64,000 bases of DNA from Sulfitobacter mediterraneus (GCF_016801775.1 NZ_CP069004.1:1798001-1862000), one strand, 5' to 3'; positions 9,219 to 17,878 are shown, counted from the stretch's first letter. The notes: generated by a model from the letters alone, not told the origin. A program made the numbers and translations.

Positions 9219-9446
9219 TTACAGAGAGTTCATCGAACGTTCTGCTTGAAGTTCGATAAACCGATCGAGCCAGGTTTCTGGAAGGGCGGAGGCGCGTGTT
9301 GATAGTTTTACGAACGGCGGGAAACGTTCTTCAGCTATCATCTGGTAGATTTGCGAACGTGACAAACCCGTCCGCTCCACCACGTCCTGTGGCCGAAGAA
9401 GTTTTCCACGAGGAGGTGTGTCTTTCCAAAATAGTTTAGTCGACAT
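9219..9446 (-). CDS. AlpA-family DNA-binding regulator / excisionase-like
   Basis: A 75-residue winged-helix MerR-like protein. The core LLRPQDVVERTGLSRSQIYQ followed by RFPPFVKLS is the AlpA signature seen in P4-like phages and integrative elements, where these proteins control integrase expression or act as excisionases. The start is taken at the ATG at 9444-9446, preceded by AAGGAAA. The open frame continues 27 codons upstream, but that part has no similarity and no better start. It lies between the coupled int/unknown pair and the replication genes, as expected for the control gene of such an element. Confidence 0.8.
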   Translation of the reverse strand: MSTKLFWKDTPPRGKLLRPQDVVERTGLSRSQIYQMIAEERFPPFVKLSTRASALPETWLDRFIELQAERSMNSL

Positions 9447-9584
9447 CGTTTGTTTCCTTATGTGAACGCCAGAAGCGGCGGTGACTGGAAACAAATGGAC
9501 GCTACCGGAATTCAAATCTAAGGACATAACCTGCTAGGTGACTGACAGGTAAAATCCATTGACTGACTCATAGGTACGGAGACT

Positions 9585-10400
9585 TCAGTCTTCTTTGCGA
9601 AGGCCTTGCTGCTCAGAGTCTATGTTAATGTAAATGTCTTGAATTAGTTTTTTGTATCTAATCCAATACGTTGAGGTCTTAGTTGACTGATCATGATCCT
9701 CTGGGTAGACCCTCTCGTACTGCAAGGCTTTGTTGATAAGTCTTCGCAACCGATCATCGCTTTGGACAGCCAGAAAGACCTCATGTCGAAAGCTATTTGG
9801 AAGCAAATTGCTTGCTGTCCCCGGTACTAGCAGACGTTCTCGGCACGTCTGATCGATGGCGACTAGGAATCTACTGAAGGCTCCAGTCTCTCGGCGTGCC
9901 CCTGGAACAGAGCTTGTTGGTTCAACATCGAAGGCTAGTGAAAACAGCGCCGCACACTTGCCGATGAACTCCCATTCCACTGTAGCTTCCACTCGCCCAC
10001 CTGACGACCTTTCGTCAAATCGGGCCTGAAGACCATCGTAAAACCCCATTGTACTGTCGAACCAGTCTTTCGGGAGGTACGGTGGCGGAAAACTGGAATG
10101 CCTTAGCTTTTGGGCCGCGTCCATGTAATCCTCGAGGTATGATCGCATGCGCTGTAGTTTTCTTCGCTCTTTCAGATCGGATTTTGTTTCCAGTTTCAGC
10201 GCTAAAAACTGGTCGATAAAATCGTTTAATGCCCTACTGAACCCTAGGTGGCCAGTTCTCGGGTTCTGGACCCAGCTCGCCACATCAATTGCAACGGCAT
10301 CGAGAATTTGGGCGACTTGTTGAGGTCCGAGGATCTGTTCATGGCCGATAGTATCGATGGTTAATGTCGTTTTCCCAATGGGTCGCGGCGGAGCGGTCAT
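9585..10400 (-). CDS. Hypothetical protein translationally coupled to the integrase
   Basis: A 271-residue protein that I cannot assign to a family. It is soluble and mostly helical in appearance, with many Arg, Asp and Leu residues, a charged patch (LETKSDLKERRKLQRM) near residues 73-88 and no signal peptide or membrane segment. Its start codon overlaps the integrase stop as ATGA (10397-10400), so the two are translationally coupled and probably work together or share timing. The low-GC, element-like composition matches its neighbours. A function in excision, immunity or host interaction is possible, but nothing in the sequence decides. Confidence 0.7.
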   Translation of the reverse strand: MTAPPRPIGKTTLTIDTIGHEQILGPQQVAQILDAVAIDVASWVQNPRTGHLGFSRALNDFIDQFLALKLETKSDLKERRKLQRMRSYLEDYMDAAQKLRHSSFPPPYLPKDWFDSTMGFYDGLQARFDERSSGGRVEATVEWEFIGKCAALFSLAFDVEPTSSVPGARRETGAFSRFLVAIDQTCRERLLVPGTASNLLPNSFRHEVFLAVQSDDRLRRLINKALQYERVYPEDHDQSTKTSTYWIRYKKLIQDIYINIDSEQQGLRKED

Positions 10401-11590
10401 CGAACGCTTTCCCTGAAGCTATCGAGCTCATCTGCCCACCACTGGGTCATCCGCACCCGCTCGTCCCAATGCTCGCCACGTAAGTAGGCGCGACGCACGT
10501 CGTTCACTTCGACATGAGCAAGGGCGCGTTCAATGGCGTCGGCATTCCATAGCCCGCTTTCATTAGCAATCGTGCTGAAGGTCGCGCGAAACCCGTGTGC
10601 TGTGACACGTTCCTTTGAATAACCCATGCGCCGAAGCGCTTGGTTTAGCGTATTTTCAGATATTGCTTTCTCGTTCGATTTTACGGAAGGAAATAGATAC
10701 GAGGACCCCGTGTTCAGGTCTCTGAGGTCTCCAAGAAGTTCTAGCGCCTGTGTCGACAATGGTACCCGGTGCGCGCGTCGCATTTTCATACGCTCTGCTG
10801 GAATTCGCCAAATCCGATCCGCAAGGTCGAACTCAGTCCAATGAGCAAGACGCAGTTCACCCGGTCTTGGTGCCAATAGTGCCAATAGTTGAAGTGCGAT
10901 TCTTACTTTGAGGTGGCAACTTGCCTTCTCAATACCCAGAAGGAGTTTTCCAATATCATGGCGTTTGATGAGCGCTGCCCGTGACTTTGCCTGAGGAGTG
11001 ATCAAAGCTCCTTGCAGAGCGTATGTTGGGTCCGAACTTGCACGGCCAGTTGCTATTGCAAACTTGAAAACCGCGCTCATTGTCGACCGTAGTCGCCTAG
11101 CGGTCTCATACTTGCCGTCGTTTTCCACTTCACGCAGCACAGACAGGACATCCGTTGGCGCAATCTGAGAAATGGGTTGTTGGCCAATGCTCTTTTCTGG
11201 AAAGGTCAGCAGCCATCTATTTTTCTTCAGGGTAGCGACTGCTAGGCCCTCTTTCTCAAGCTTCTGGAGATATTCGTCAGAGATAGCTGAAAAAGAATGT
11301 GACCGGGCCTCCCTAGCTTGCTGAGCTTGCTGCTTTCGAAGGGCTGACGGGTCCTGGCCATCAAAGAGCCGCGCTTTTGCTTCATCGCGCAGCAATCGTG
11401 CTTTCTTAAGTGTAATGATTGGATAGGGACCAAACGACAAAAGCTTCTCGCGCCCATCGTAGCGGTACTTCATGCGCCATAAGCGCGATCCCGCAGGTGT
11501 GACGAGCAAGTAGAGCCCCCCGGCATCAGCCATCTTAAAGGCTTTACCTGTGGGTTTGGCATTTTTGAGCGCTGTATCTGTAAGTGGCAT
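10397..11590 (-). CDS. int: P4-type tyrosine integrase (DUF4102 N terminus)
   Basis: A 397-residue site-specific recombinase. The N terminus (LTDTALKNAKPTGKAFKMAD, then GLYLLVTPAGSRLWRMKYR) is the DUF4102 arm-binding domain of P4/IntS integrases; a SAM-like core-binding domain follows. The catalytic domain shows the first Arg in LLAPRPGELR, the HGFR box (THGFRATFSTIANE), His in LAHVEVNDV and the nucleophile Tyr in RRAYLRGEHW. It is encoded about 150 nt from the 3' end of tRNA-Phe and reads away from it, the usual arrangement for integration into a tRNA 3' end. It should integrate and excise the element to the left. The stop is ATGA-coupled to the next gene. Confidence 0.93.
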   Translation of the reverse strand: MPLTDTALKNAKPTGKAFKMADAGGLYLLVTPAGSRLWRMKYRYDGREKLLSFGPYPIITLKKARLLRDEAKARLFDGQDPSALRKQQAQQAREARSHSFSAISDEYLQKLEKEGLAVATLKKNRWLLTFPEKSIGQQPISQIAPTDVLSVLREVENDGKYETARRLRSTMSAVFKFAIATGRASSDPTYALQGALITPQAKSRAALIKRHDIGKLLLGIEKASCHLKVRIALQLLALLAPRPGELRLAHWTEFDLADRIWRIPAERMKMRRAHRVPLSTQALELLGDLRDLNTGSSYLFPSVKSNEKAISENTLNQALRRMGYSKERVTAHGFRATFSTIANESGLWNADAIERALAHVEVNDVRRAYLRGEHWDERVRMTQWWADELDSFRESVR

Positions 11591-11611
11591 CTGTTGGTGA
11601 CCGCGGTTTAG

Positions 11612-11632
11612 GTACCCCCAAAAGTACCCCCA
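11612..11632. repeat. Tandem GTACCCCCA repeats upstream of int
   Basis: Two exact copies of GTACCCCCA at 11612-11620 and 11624-11632, with a 12-bp period, separated by AAA. They lie between the integrase start and the tRNA-Phe 3' end, in the presumed attachment region. Short direct repeats here are plausible arm-type integrase or AlpA-like binding sites; this role is inferred from position. Confidence 0.5.
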
Positions 11633-11742
11633 ACAGGGAAAGCTGTCACTGTTTTTTGCTGGACGCCACTGGACACCAGGTCTTTAAATATCAGAAGCTT
11701 ATAAATCTAATGGCCACTTCTGGAGGTCTCTGGACCTTGAAG

Positions 11743-11790
11743 TGGTGCCCGGGGGCGGAATCGAACCACCGACACGAGGATTTTCAATCC
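11743..11790. other. Presumed attachment site in the tRNA-Phe 3' half
   Basis: P4-type integrases recombine within the 3' part of tRNA genes, so the crossover core probably lies between the anticodon stem (about 11779-11790) and the CCA end (11743-11745). The tRNA stays intact because the incoming element supplies an identical 3' end. The second copy, marking the other end of the element, is not in this window, so the exact core cannot be defined here. Confidence 0.5.
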
Positions 11791-11817
11791 ACTGCTCTAC
11801 CCCTGAGCTACCCGGGC
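11743..11817 (-). tRNA. tRNA-Phe (anticodon GAA)
   Basis: A complete 75-nt cloverleaf on the minus strand. The acceptor stem GCCCGGG pairs with CCCGGGC; the D arm contains AGCTCAGGGGTAGAGC; the anticodon stem-loop GGATTGAAAATCC presents GAA, which reads Phe codons; and the T arm contains GGTTCGATTCC. CCA is encoded. The integrative element lies directly downstream (to the left) of this gene. Confidence 0.96.
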
Positions 11818-11919
11818 ACGGGAGACCAATCATTGGTCGGGTGAGCGGGTTCTAGGAGGTTGCGGCGGGGGTGTCCAGCCTCTTTTACGAAGTTTTTTCG
11901 CGCCATCGCCCAATCAGCT

Positions 11920-12111
11920 TTATTGCGGCTTTTGTGCTGCGTTCAGAGCGGCTTCGGCGGCCTCTGCGGCGGCTTCTATGTCTTCGGGATCGCGTGAAGG
12001 GATCGCGTAATTGCCGTTCATCCATTTGGACAAATCCACATCCGCGCAGCGCCGCGAACAAAACGGGCGGTATTTTGCGGAACTGTCCTCAGCACAGATC
12101 GGGCAGCTCAT
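11920..12111 (-). CDS. yacG: YacG, zinc-binding DNA gyrase inhibitor
   Basis: A 63-residue protein with the YacG zinc ribbon: Cys3 and Cys6 in CPIC, Cys18 and Cys22 in YRPFCSRRC, followed by ADVDLSKWMNGNYAIP, the family signature. YacG proteins bind GyrB and can inhibit DNA gyrase. The C-terminal tail is Ala/Glu-rich. It is the last gene of a maf - RNase E/G - yacG operon; its ATG overlaps the RNase stop (ATGA, 12108-12111). Confidence 0.93.
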   Translation of the reverse strand: MSCPICAEDSSAKYRPFCSRRCADVDLSKWMNGNYAIPSRDPEDIEAAAEAAEAALNAAQKPQ

Positions 12112-13130
12112 GACAGGGCCTCGTCCAGGGGCGCGCGGGCGCGTTTGCGTTGCAGCTCAAAGTGGCCGAGCGGCGTCCAGCCCACCAAAGTCGTTTCGAC
12201 CCCGTCGGTGCGAAACGCGGCCCGCAGGGCCGTTTCAAACGTGCGGCGGTCCTTTTTGGGCATGGGTGCCAGATCCAGCGTGATTTGCCCGCCCAATCCC
12301 CGCACCCGAAGCGCACGCGGCAACATGCGGGCGCAGGCCATATTCGCCTTTACCCCTGCCGCCAATGACGCATCATTGCCTGTGTTGACATCAACAGCGA
12401 CCAAGGCGCGGGTCGGTTCAACATACATCGCAGCGCCCCCGCCAAGGCCAACAGTCGCGCCGCGAGCGGCCTCCAATGCATCCAGGACACCATGGGTTTC
12501 AAACCCGCCTACCTCCGTAACCACCTCCGCAGGATCGGTCCAATCGCGCCATGCCAGGATATGCGGGCCGTCGCCCTCAGCCAGCACTTCCATTTCGGTC
12601 GACGTATCGCCAAGCACCTTGTCGGCCAGATCCAGCATTGCTGAGATATCGTCGCTGATCTCGTCGCCATCCGCCCCTGCGCAGGATGATCGCAGGATCA
12701 ACCCATGTGGTGCCTCGCTGGCAACTTCATGGGCAATCTCAAGCAAACGGTCGCGCTCGTCTTCCTTTTTGATACTGCGCGAGACGTTCAAGCCCGGTGC
12801 ATCGGGCGTGACAATCGCATAGCGGCTTTTGAACAGGATCTTTGCGGTCACCGGCAAGGCCTTGCCCGGCTCGGCATATCCGGTCACCTGTACCAAAATT
12901 GGCTGGCCGGGGGACAACCCTTTGATCTGGCGCAGAAATGCCGATCCGTCAGGGGTCTTCAGGAACATTCCGCCCTGCCCTTTGACGGGCCGGTCCGCGA
13001 TCGCACGATAGATCGTTCCGGGGCGCGGCGCATCGCTGTCAATGAGCAGATCGTCCAGCTTGCCATCGACCATCAGCGCGGCGGCTTCTGTCTCTCCCAG
13101 ATGGTCAAGAATGATACTGCGGCCCTTCAT
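12108..13130 (-). CDS. Short ribonuclease E/G homologue
   Basis: 340 residues from the ATG at 13128-13130, which overlaps the maf stop as ATGA; the frame extends further upstream but only inside maf. It has an S1-like N-terminal part and the DNase-I-like catalytic core of RNase E/G, including the metal-binding aspartates in VAVDVNTG and [10 protein letters not shown]. coli RNase G has about 490 residues. This protein ends shortly after the catalytic core, without the zinc-link cysteines and small domain that build the dimer of dimers. It is likely an RNA-processing enzyme of this shortened type. The following yacG gene is ATGA-coupled. Confidence 0.82.
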   Translation of the reverse strand: MKGRSIILDHLGETEAAALMVDGKLDDLLIDSDAPRPGTIYRAIADRPVKGQGGMFLKTPDGSAFLRQIKGLSPGQPILVQVTGYAEPGKALPVTAKILFKSRYAIVTPDAPGLNVSRSIKKEDERDRLLEIAHEVASEAPHGLILRSSCAGADGDEISDDISAMLDLADKVLGDTSTEMEVLAEGDGPHILAWRDWTDPAEVVTEVGGFETHGVLDALEAARGATVGLGGGAAMYVEPTRALVAVDVNTGNDASLAAGVKANMACARMLPRALRVRGLGGQITLDLAPMPKKDRRTFETALRAAFRTDGVETTLVGWTPLGHFELQRKRARAPLDEALS

Positions 13131-13705
13131 GCGGCACCTCCATAAAGCGGATAACCCGCAGCGATCAGCAGATTGGCGGTCTCGGCCAGCGGCAATCCCA
13201 CAATCGCGGTGAACGAGCCGCTGATCCACGGGATCAACGCCCCTGCCGGACCTTGAATGCCATAGCCGCCCGCCTTGCCCTGCCAGTCGCCGGTGGCAAG
13301 ATAGGCCTTGATCTCCAGGTCAGACAGGGATTTCATTTTGACCGTGCTTTGCACGTCCCGTTCCCAGGTCCGATCACCGCGCTTCACAGCCACGGCGGTG
13401 ATCACCTTGTGACGGCGTCCGGACATCAGGCGCAAAAACGCCTCGGCCTCGGCCTCATCATCAGGTTTTCCAAGAATGCGCCGACCCAGGGCCACCGTCG
13501 TATCGGCGCAAAGCACGATATCATCGGCATCTGCTGGTACGGCCGCCGCTTTTTCCCGCGCCATGCGCGCACAATAGGGGCGCGGCAGTTCGCCCTTTGC
13601 CGGGGTCTCATCAATGTCGGGGGCACGAATATCATCTGCAACCACGCCAATTTGCGCCAGCAATTCCATGCGGCGCGGACTGCCTGATCCGAGGATGAAT
13701 GTCAT
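13127..13705 (-). CDS. maf: Maf-like nucleoside triphosphate pyrophosphatase
   Basis: 192 residues. Maf signatures are visible: [13 protein letters not shown] near the N terminus, DETP in the substrate loop, CADTTVALG and the later [13 protein letters not shown]. Family members hydrolyse NTPs such as dTTP, UTP or modified nucleotides to the monophosphate and pyrophosphate, as house-cleaning enzymes. It is the first gene of the coupled maf - RNase E/G - yacG set and lies downstream of infA with a gap of about 120 nt that contains no recognised gene. Confidence 0.93.
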   Translation of the reverse strand: MTFILGSGSPRRMELLAQIGVVADDIRAPDIDETPAKGELPRPYCARMAREKAAAVPADADDIVLCADTTVALGRRILGKPDDEAEAEAFLRLMSGRRHKVITAVAVKRGDRTWERDVQSTVKMKSLSDLEIKAYLATGDWQGKAGGYGIQGPAGALIPWISGSFTAIVGLPLAETANLLIAAGYPLYGGAA

Positions 13706-13824
13706 TGGTCTGCGCCTCGTCTGCCTGATGATGCCACAGCCGCAGCATCTGCGCCCGCTGGCCCGCGGCAGGGGGTCAAGGCCGGGTGCAACTGCATGAT
13801 GCGGTCCCGGCCATCGATCTGATT

Positions 13825-14043
13825 TTACTTAAAGCGGTAGTTGATCCGACCCTTGGTCAAATCATAGGGGGTCATTTCCACCTGTACCTTGTCGCCAGCC
13901 AGAACACGGATGCGGTTCTTGCGCATCTTGCCTGCCGTATGTGCGATGATCTCATGGCCGTTTTCCAGCTCGACCCGAAACGTCGCATTAGGCAAGAGTT
14001 CCTTCACGACACCGGGAAATTCGAGCGTATCTTCCTTGGCCAT
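13825..14043 (-). CDS. infA: Translation initiation factor IF-1
   Basis: 72 residues from the ATG at 14041-14043, with AAGGAGAG upstream; the longer open frame to 14124 adds unrelated sequence. It is a single OB-fold protein with the typical [11 protein letters not shown] start, the [14 protein letters not shown] strand and the ending [13 protein letters not shown]. It binds the ribosomal A site during initiation. It sits upstream of maf on the same strand. Confidence 0.97.
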   Translation of the reverse strand: MAKEDTLEFPGVVKELLPNATFRVELENGHEIIAHTAGKMRKNRIRVLAGDKVQVEMTPYDLTKGRINYRFK

Positions 14044-14124
14044 GGTCTCTCCTTGATCAAAATGCCCTCCAAAATAAGGGCGCAGGCTTAAATGGGCGCA
14101 TTTTGCCAATATTTCAAGGGGCAA

Positions 14125-15000
14125 TCAGCGCAAAGAGACGTTTGTCGCAGGATGGTCACGCCCCTCCTGGCCGGACCAGTGCTGACGGTTCAAAACAATG
14201 CCATCAGCGCGGACATTGGCAATCTGTTTCAAATCCACATCTGCATAGGTCCAAACCGGATCATTGAGCGCCCCTGCGGCCAGCACACCCGTGGGCGGAA
14301 AGCCGTTGTCGGGCGGGCCATAAATGCCGCCCGCACCAAAGGATGTGCCCAAAGCTTCTGACCATTCAGCATCGCCCACAACCGAAGACATCGCCGTAAC
14401 ACATTGATTTTCCAGCGCCCTTGCCATCGACCCGATACGCACCCGCCAATATCCGGCCAGGGTTTCGGTGACGCTGGGCACAGCGATCACATCACATTCT
14501 GTCAGCGCACGACCCAGCAGTGGAAATTCGCTGTCATAACAGATCAGAATGCCGATCTTGCCCAATGCGGTGTCAAACACCTGCAAGTTGTTGCCCGGCA
14601 CCACATCCCAGACCTCGCCCTCAAACCGGGTCATGATCTGTTTGTCCTGCACACCGACCTGCCCTGTTGGCGTGATCAACCGCGCACGATTGACCGGGCG
14701 AGTCGCTGTTGCCGCCGGACCGGAGGCCGCGACGATATGAACGCCGTAAGACGCCGCCAACTTGAGGTGCAATGCATCTGCATCCGGCAAACGGTCCGAA
14801 ACCGAAAACAGGCTTGCCTCCAGATCGCCGGCGACCTTCAAACCATCCAGCGTGGCCAGCTCCATCGCACCATATTCAGGAAAGACCAGCAAATCTGCCC
14901 CGGCACCCGCGGCATCCGCCACCCAAGCCTCAATCTTGTCTTCAAACTGCGCCCAGGAGGTCAAAACATCCAAAGGATACGCGGCACTGGCAATTTTCAT
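14125..15000 (-). CDS. Carbon-nitrogen hydrolase (nitrilase superfamily)
   Basis: 291 residues. The Glu-Lys-Cys triad of the nitrilase fold is visible: Glu42 in VFPEYGAMEL, Lys120 in GVQDKQIMTRFE and Cys154 in ILICYDSEFP. These enzymes hydrolyse amides, carbamoyl groups or nitriles; the exact substrate cannot be read from sequence. It is cytoplasmic. It is divergent from the LysR-type regulator at 15174, separated by 173 nt, which suggests that the regulator may control it. Confidence 0.88.
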   Translation of the reverse strand: MKIASAAYPLDVLTSWAQFEDKIEAWVADAAGAGADLLVFPEYGAMELATLDGLKVAGDLEASLFSVSDRLPDADALHLKLAASYGVHIVAASGPAATATRPVNRARLITPTGQVGVQDKQIMTRFEGEVWDVVPGNNLQVFDTALGKIGILICYDSEFPLLGRALTECDVIAVPSVTETLAGYWRVRIGSMARALENQCVTAMSSVVGDAEWSEALGTSFGAGGIYGPPDNGFPPTGVLAAGALNDPVWTYADVDLKQIANVRADGIVLNRQHWSGQEGRDHPATNVSLR

Positions 15001-15173
15001 CTGTGTGTTCCCTTACTTCAGTCGCAGTTTGCGCCGCCTTCCTCTGTCCTTCAAGCCAGATTTGGGAACATCTTCCTATTTCGTTTTCCATAAACTGAAC
15101 CCCTACTTATCCATATTTACTTGACTGAAAGGCGCATTAGTTTCAAACAACCAAAAATGAGGGGGGGAAATTC

Positions 15174-16148
15174 ATGTTGAAAAAAGGCATCTCACTGCGC
15201 GGCATCGAAGTGTTCGAGGCCCTCGCCCAGACCGGATCTGTGGCCCAAGCTGCAGCCATCACCGGGCTCAGCCAACCCGCAGTGAGCCAGCAAATGCGCA
15301 ATCTTGAAACGGCCGTTGGTGCCGAGTTGATAGATCACGGTCGCCGTCCCATGCGTCTCACCCCGGCAGGCCGCCTCTTCCTGCGCCGCACCGAGGCTGC
15401 TCTTTCCGAGTTGCGGCTTGCACAAAGCGAAGTCACCGTGATGGATCTGGCACATCTGGGCGAATTGAATCTCGGTATCATTGACGATTTCGACGACGAT
15501 CTGACGCCAAGGCTGGCCACCATATTGGCCGACAGCCTGACCGGTTGCCGGTTTCGCATGACCACCGCAGGCAGCAACGAACTGGCCCAGGCGATCCGCG
15601 ACAAGAGCCTGCACATGGCGATCGCGGCCCGCACCAGTGAAAAGGTTCCCGGCGTGATCGAATATCCGCTGGCCCGCGATCCCTTCATCATTGTCACCCC
15701 TGCGGGCAGCCGCGCACAGGCGCAACAATTGCTTGAGGGGGAAGGAGATATTCCCTTTTTGCATTATGCCACGGGTCAGTTGATCGAAACCCAGATCAGC
15801 AGTTTTCTCCAAGGTCAGGATCTGGAACTCTCGGCCCGCTTTGAGATTGGCAGCCATCTGGCGCTTATGGCCATGGTGGCACGCGGAATCGGCTGGGCGA
15901 TCACCACGCCGCTGGGTTATATGCGGGCCACCCGGTTCCACGAGGGCATGCGGGTGATGGCCCTGCCGATCCCGGAGGCGGCGCGGCAAATTTCGCTTTT
16001 TGCCGGATCGGAATGGTCCGGACCGGTGCCGCGTGATATTGCCCGCACGATGCAACAGCTGATGGAGGCCCATATGATCGGCCCCGCCACCGCCCGCCGT
16101 CCCTGGCTTGCAGATAAGTTCCATCTGATCGGAGAGACAGCCGGATGA
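15174..16148 (+). CDS. LysR-family transcriptional regulator
   Basis: 324 residues with an N-terminal winged helix-turn-helix (about residues 6-65: GIEVFEALAQTGSVAQAAAI then SQPAVSQQMRNLE), a linker helix and a periplasmic-binding-protein-like effector domain. The ATG follows a G-rich ribosome binding site (GAGGGGGG). It is divergent from the nitrilase-family gene, and its stop overlaps the cobB start (ATGA), so it is co-translated with the sirtuin. The effector is unknown. Confidence 0.93.
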   Translation: MLKKGISLRGIEVFEALAQTGSVAQAAAITGLSQPAVSQQMRNLETAVGAELIDHGRRPMRLTPAGRLFLRRTEAALSELRLAQSEVTVMDLAHLGELNLGIIDDFDDDLTPRLATILADSLTGCRFRMTTAGSNELAQAIRDKSLHMAIAARTSEKVPGVIEYPLARDPFIIVTPAGSRAQAQQLLEGEGDIPFLHYATGQLIETQISSFLQGQDLELSARFEIGSHLALMAMVARGIGWAITTPLGYMRATRFHEGMRVMALPIPEAARQISLFAGSEWSGPVPRDIARTMQQLMEAHMIGPATARRPWLADKFHLIGETAG

Positions 16149-16849
16149 CGCAGCCAAATGCCAAGATTGTCATATTGACCGGTGCGGGTATTTCCGCCGA
16201 AAGCGGGATCGAAACGTTTCGGGCCGAAGATGGCCTCTGGGCGCAGCACCGGGTTGAGGATGTCGCCACCCCGGAAGGTTTTGCCCGCGATCCGGATCTG
16301 GTTGTGCAATTCTACAACGCCCGCCGCGCACAAGCAGCCGAGGTTCACCCCAATGCCGCCCACAAGGCACTGGCCCGGCTCGAAGCGGAGCACCCCGGCG
16401 AAGTGATTGTGATCACCCAGAATGTCGATGACCTGCACGAACGGGGCGGCTCGCAGGTCGTACATCATATGCACGGGCATCTGAAAGGCGCACTATGTGC
16501 GGTTTGCGATCACAGGTGGCCCGCACCCATGGTCATGGCTGCCGGTGACCCATGCCCCGCCTGCAACGCGCCTGCAGCACGCCCTGACATCGTTTGGTTT
16601 GGCGAAATGCCCTATGAGATGGATCTGCTGTTTGACCACCTGACGCAGGCAGACATCTTTGCCGCAATTGGCACATCGGGCAACGTATATCCAGCGGCTG
16701 GATTTGTCGCGGAGGCGCGCCGCGCTGGCGCCCACACGCTTGAGTTCAATCTGGAACGCTCGGCTGTGGGAAACCAGTTTGCGGAGCATCGGCTGGGGCC
16801 GGCCTCGGAAACGGTCACGGCCTGGGTGGATGAAATCTTGGGTCAGTGA
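16145..16849 (+). CDS. cobB: CobB, NAD-dependent protein deacylase (sirtuin)
   Basis: 234 residues. The Rossmann NAD site is seen as GAGISAESGIETFRA and TQNVDDLHERGG, the catalytic His is His110 in HMHG, and the zinc ribbon is Cys118, Cys121, Cys137 and Cys140. Tyr57 and Arg60 (FYNARR) give the YxxR pair that favours succinyl and malonyl lysine over acetyl lysine in class III sirtuins. It therefore probably removes acyl groups, especially acidic ones, from protein lysines. It is coupled to the upstream LysR gene. Confidence 0.93.
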   Translation: MTQPNAKIVILTGAGISAESGIETFRAEDGLWAQHRVEDVATPEGFARDPDLVVQFYNARRAQAAEVHPNAAHKALARLEAEHPGEVIVITQNVDDLHERGGSQVVHHMHGHLKGALCAVCDHRWPAPMVMAAGDPCPACNAPAARPDIVWFGEMPYEMDLLFDHLTQADIFAAIGTSGNVYPAAGFVAEARRAGAHTLEFNLERSAVGNQFAEHRLGPASETVTAWVDEILGQ

Positions 16850-16894
16850 CTCCGGAAAACGCGCATTTCCCGGCCTGATCTTTGTCAATAAAAC

Positions 16895-16921
16895 GAAGAC
16901 AGCGCGGGCCAAAGCCCGCGC
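16895..16921 (-). terminator. Terminator-like hairpin after the PCu(A)C gene
   Basis: A perfect 8-bp stem GCGCGGGC / GCCCGCGC with loop CAAA (16902-16921), 8 nt beyond the stop of the minus-strand copper chaperone gene. On that strand it is followed by a T-rich stretch that includes TTTT. It may also serve cobB from the other side. Confidence 0.65.
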
Positions 16922-16929
16922 CGCTTGTG

Positions 16930-17397
16930 TCAGTGGCTCATCGCCCCATGTTTTGGTTTGCGCGTGTGATCCACAGGGATCTTCACGTCGATGTCACCGG
17001 CTTTTTCAAAGGTCAGGGTAACGGTGATCTCTGTGTCCTGCTCAAGCGGCGCTGACAGCCCCATGAACATCACATGATCGCCGCCCCGTTTGAGCGCATG
17101 CATTTCGCCCGCTGGCACCGCGATGCCGCCTTCGATCTCGGTCATCTTCATCACGCCGTTCTCGTCTTCGATATGCGTGTGCAGTTCAACCCGGCCCGCC
17201 ACGTCGGAACTGGCCGCGATCAGGCGATCATCCTGATCAGAATTGTTCATCAGTATCATAAACGCAGCGCCCGTCGGCGAGGATGGCGTAGAACTGCGGG
17301 CATAGGGGTCTTTGACCATGATATCCCCTGCAAAAACAGGGGCGGCCAACATGAAGAACGCAGCAGAAGCTGCTGAAAAGAATCGTGTATATGTCAT
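16930..17397 (-). CDS. Periplasmic copper chaperone PCu(A)C
   Basis: 155 residues with a Sec signal peptide cleaved after about Ala23 (PVFA-GD). The copper motif H(M)x10Mx21HxM is present: His73, Met83/Met85, His108 and Met110. An extra His- and Met-containing tail (KPKHGAMSH) could add metal sites. The family delivers Cu(I) to the CuA centre of cytochrome c oxidase in the periplasm. It lies 39 nt downstream of a small exported protein gene on the same strand and is followed by a terminator hairpin. Confidence 0.93.
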   Translation of the reverse strand: MTYTRFFSAASAAFFMLAAPVFAGDIMVKDPYARSSTPSSPTGAAFMILMNNSDQDDRLIAASSDVAGRVELHTHIEDENGVMKMTEIEGGIAVPAGEMHALKRGGDHVMFMGLSAPLEQDTEITVTLTFEKAGDIDVKIPVDHTRKPKHGAMSH

Positions 17398-17436
17398 TGT
17401 CTTGTCCTTGATTGATCGGAAAACGGAAGTTTCAGA

Positions 17437-17772
17437 TCAAACAGGGGGAGCCCGTGCCGGCGGCATTAATGCGCGCGCTGCCAGCCGTGCAGGCAATGCC
17501 AGCCTACGGCCAACCTCAAAGCACAGAATTTGCTGCGGCGCGTTGAACTCCGGCGCGTGCACCTCAAACAGGACATTCAGCGCCGAGTCAGGGCAAATGT
17601 GGGGCGCGGACGTCGGCGCCCCACTCGCATCTACATAGACCGCCAACGGACCATTGCCCGTACACAGAACCATCTGCCCCGTGGCTGCATTTGCCCCACG
17701 CGCCACCGCCATGCTCTGGCTGGTCAGCGCCAGAACAAGAACCATCAAAAATGAGAGCAGGTGGCGTTTCAT
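17437..17772 (-). CDS. Small exported protein, DUF2946-like, copper-locus partner
   Basis: 111 residues with a clear signal peptide (MKRHLLSFLMVLVLALTSQS) followed by a short domain that contains MVLCTGNG and PHICPDS. The family resemblance is to DUF2946-type proteins that accompany copper genes, so a periplasmic metal-related role is likely but not shown. It is directly upstream of the PCu(A)C chaperone gene and is probably in the same transcript. Confidence 0.65.
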   Translation of the reverse strand: MKRHLLSFLMVLVLALTSQSMAVARGANAATGQMVLCTGNGPLAVYVDASGAPTSAPHICPDSALNVLFEVHAPEFNAPQQILCFEVGRRLALPARLAARALMPPARAPPV

Positions 17773-17820
17773 ACCTTCGCATTAGCCCATGCAGGTCGGA
17801 CATTCGAGGCGCAAAACGAC

Positions 17821-17850
17821 GCAACCCCGGATCAGATGATCCGGGGTTGC
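17821..17850 (-). terminator. Intrinsic terminator of rpmB
   Basis: A perfect 13-bp stem GCAACCCCGGATC / GATCCGGGGTTGC with a 4-nt loop, starting 29 nt after the rpmB stop codon on the minus strand and followed there by GTCGTTTTG. It also separates rpmB from the exported small protein gene. Confidence 0.8.
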
Positions 17851-17878
17851 CTAAACTCAAACTGTTCGGAGTTTCCGA

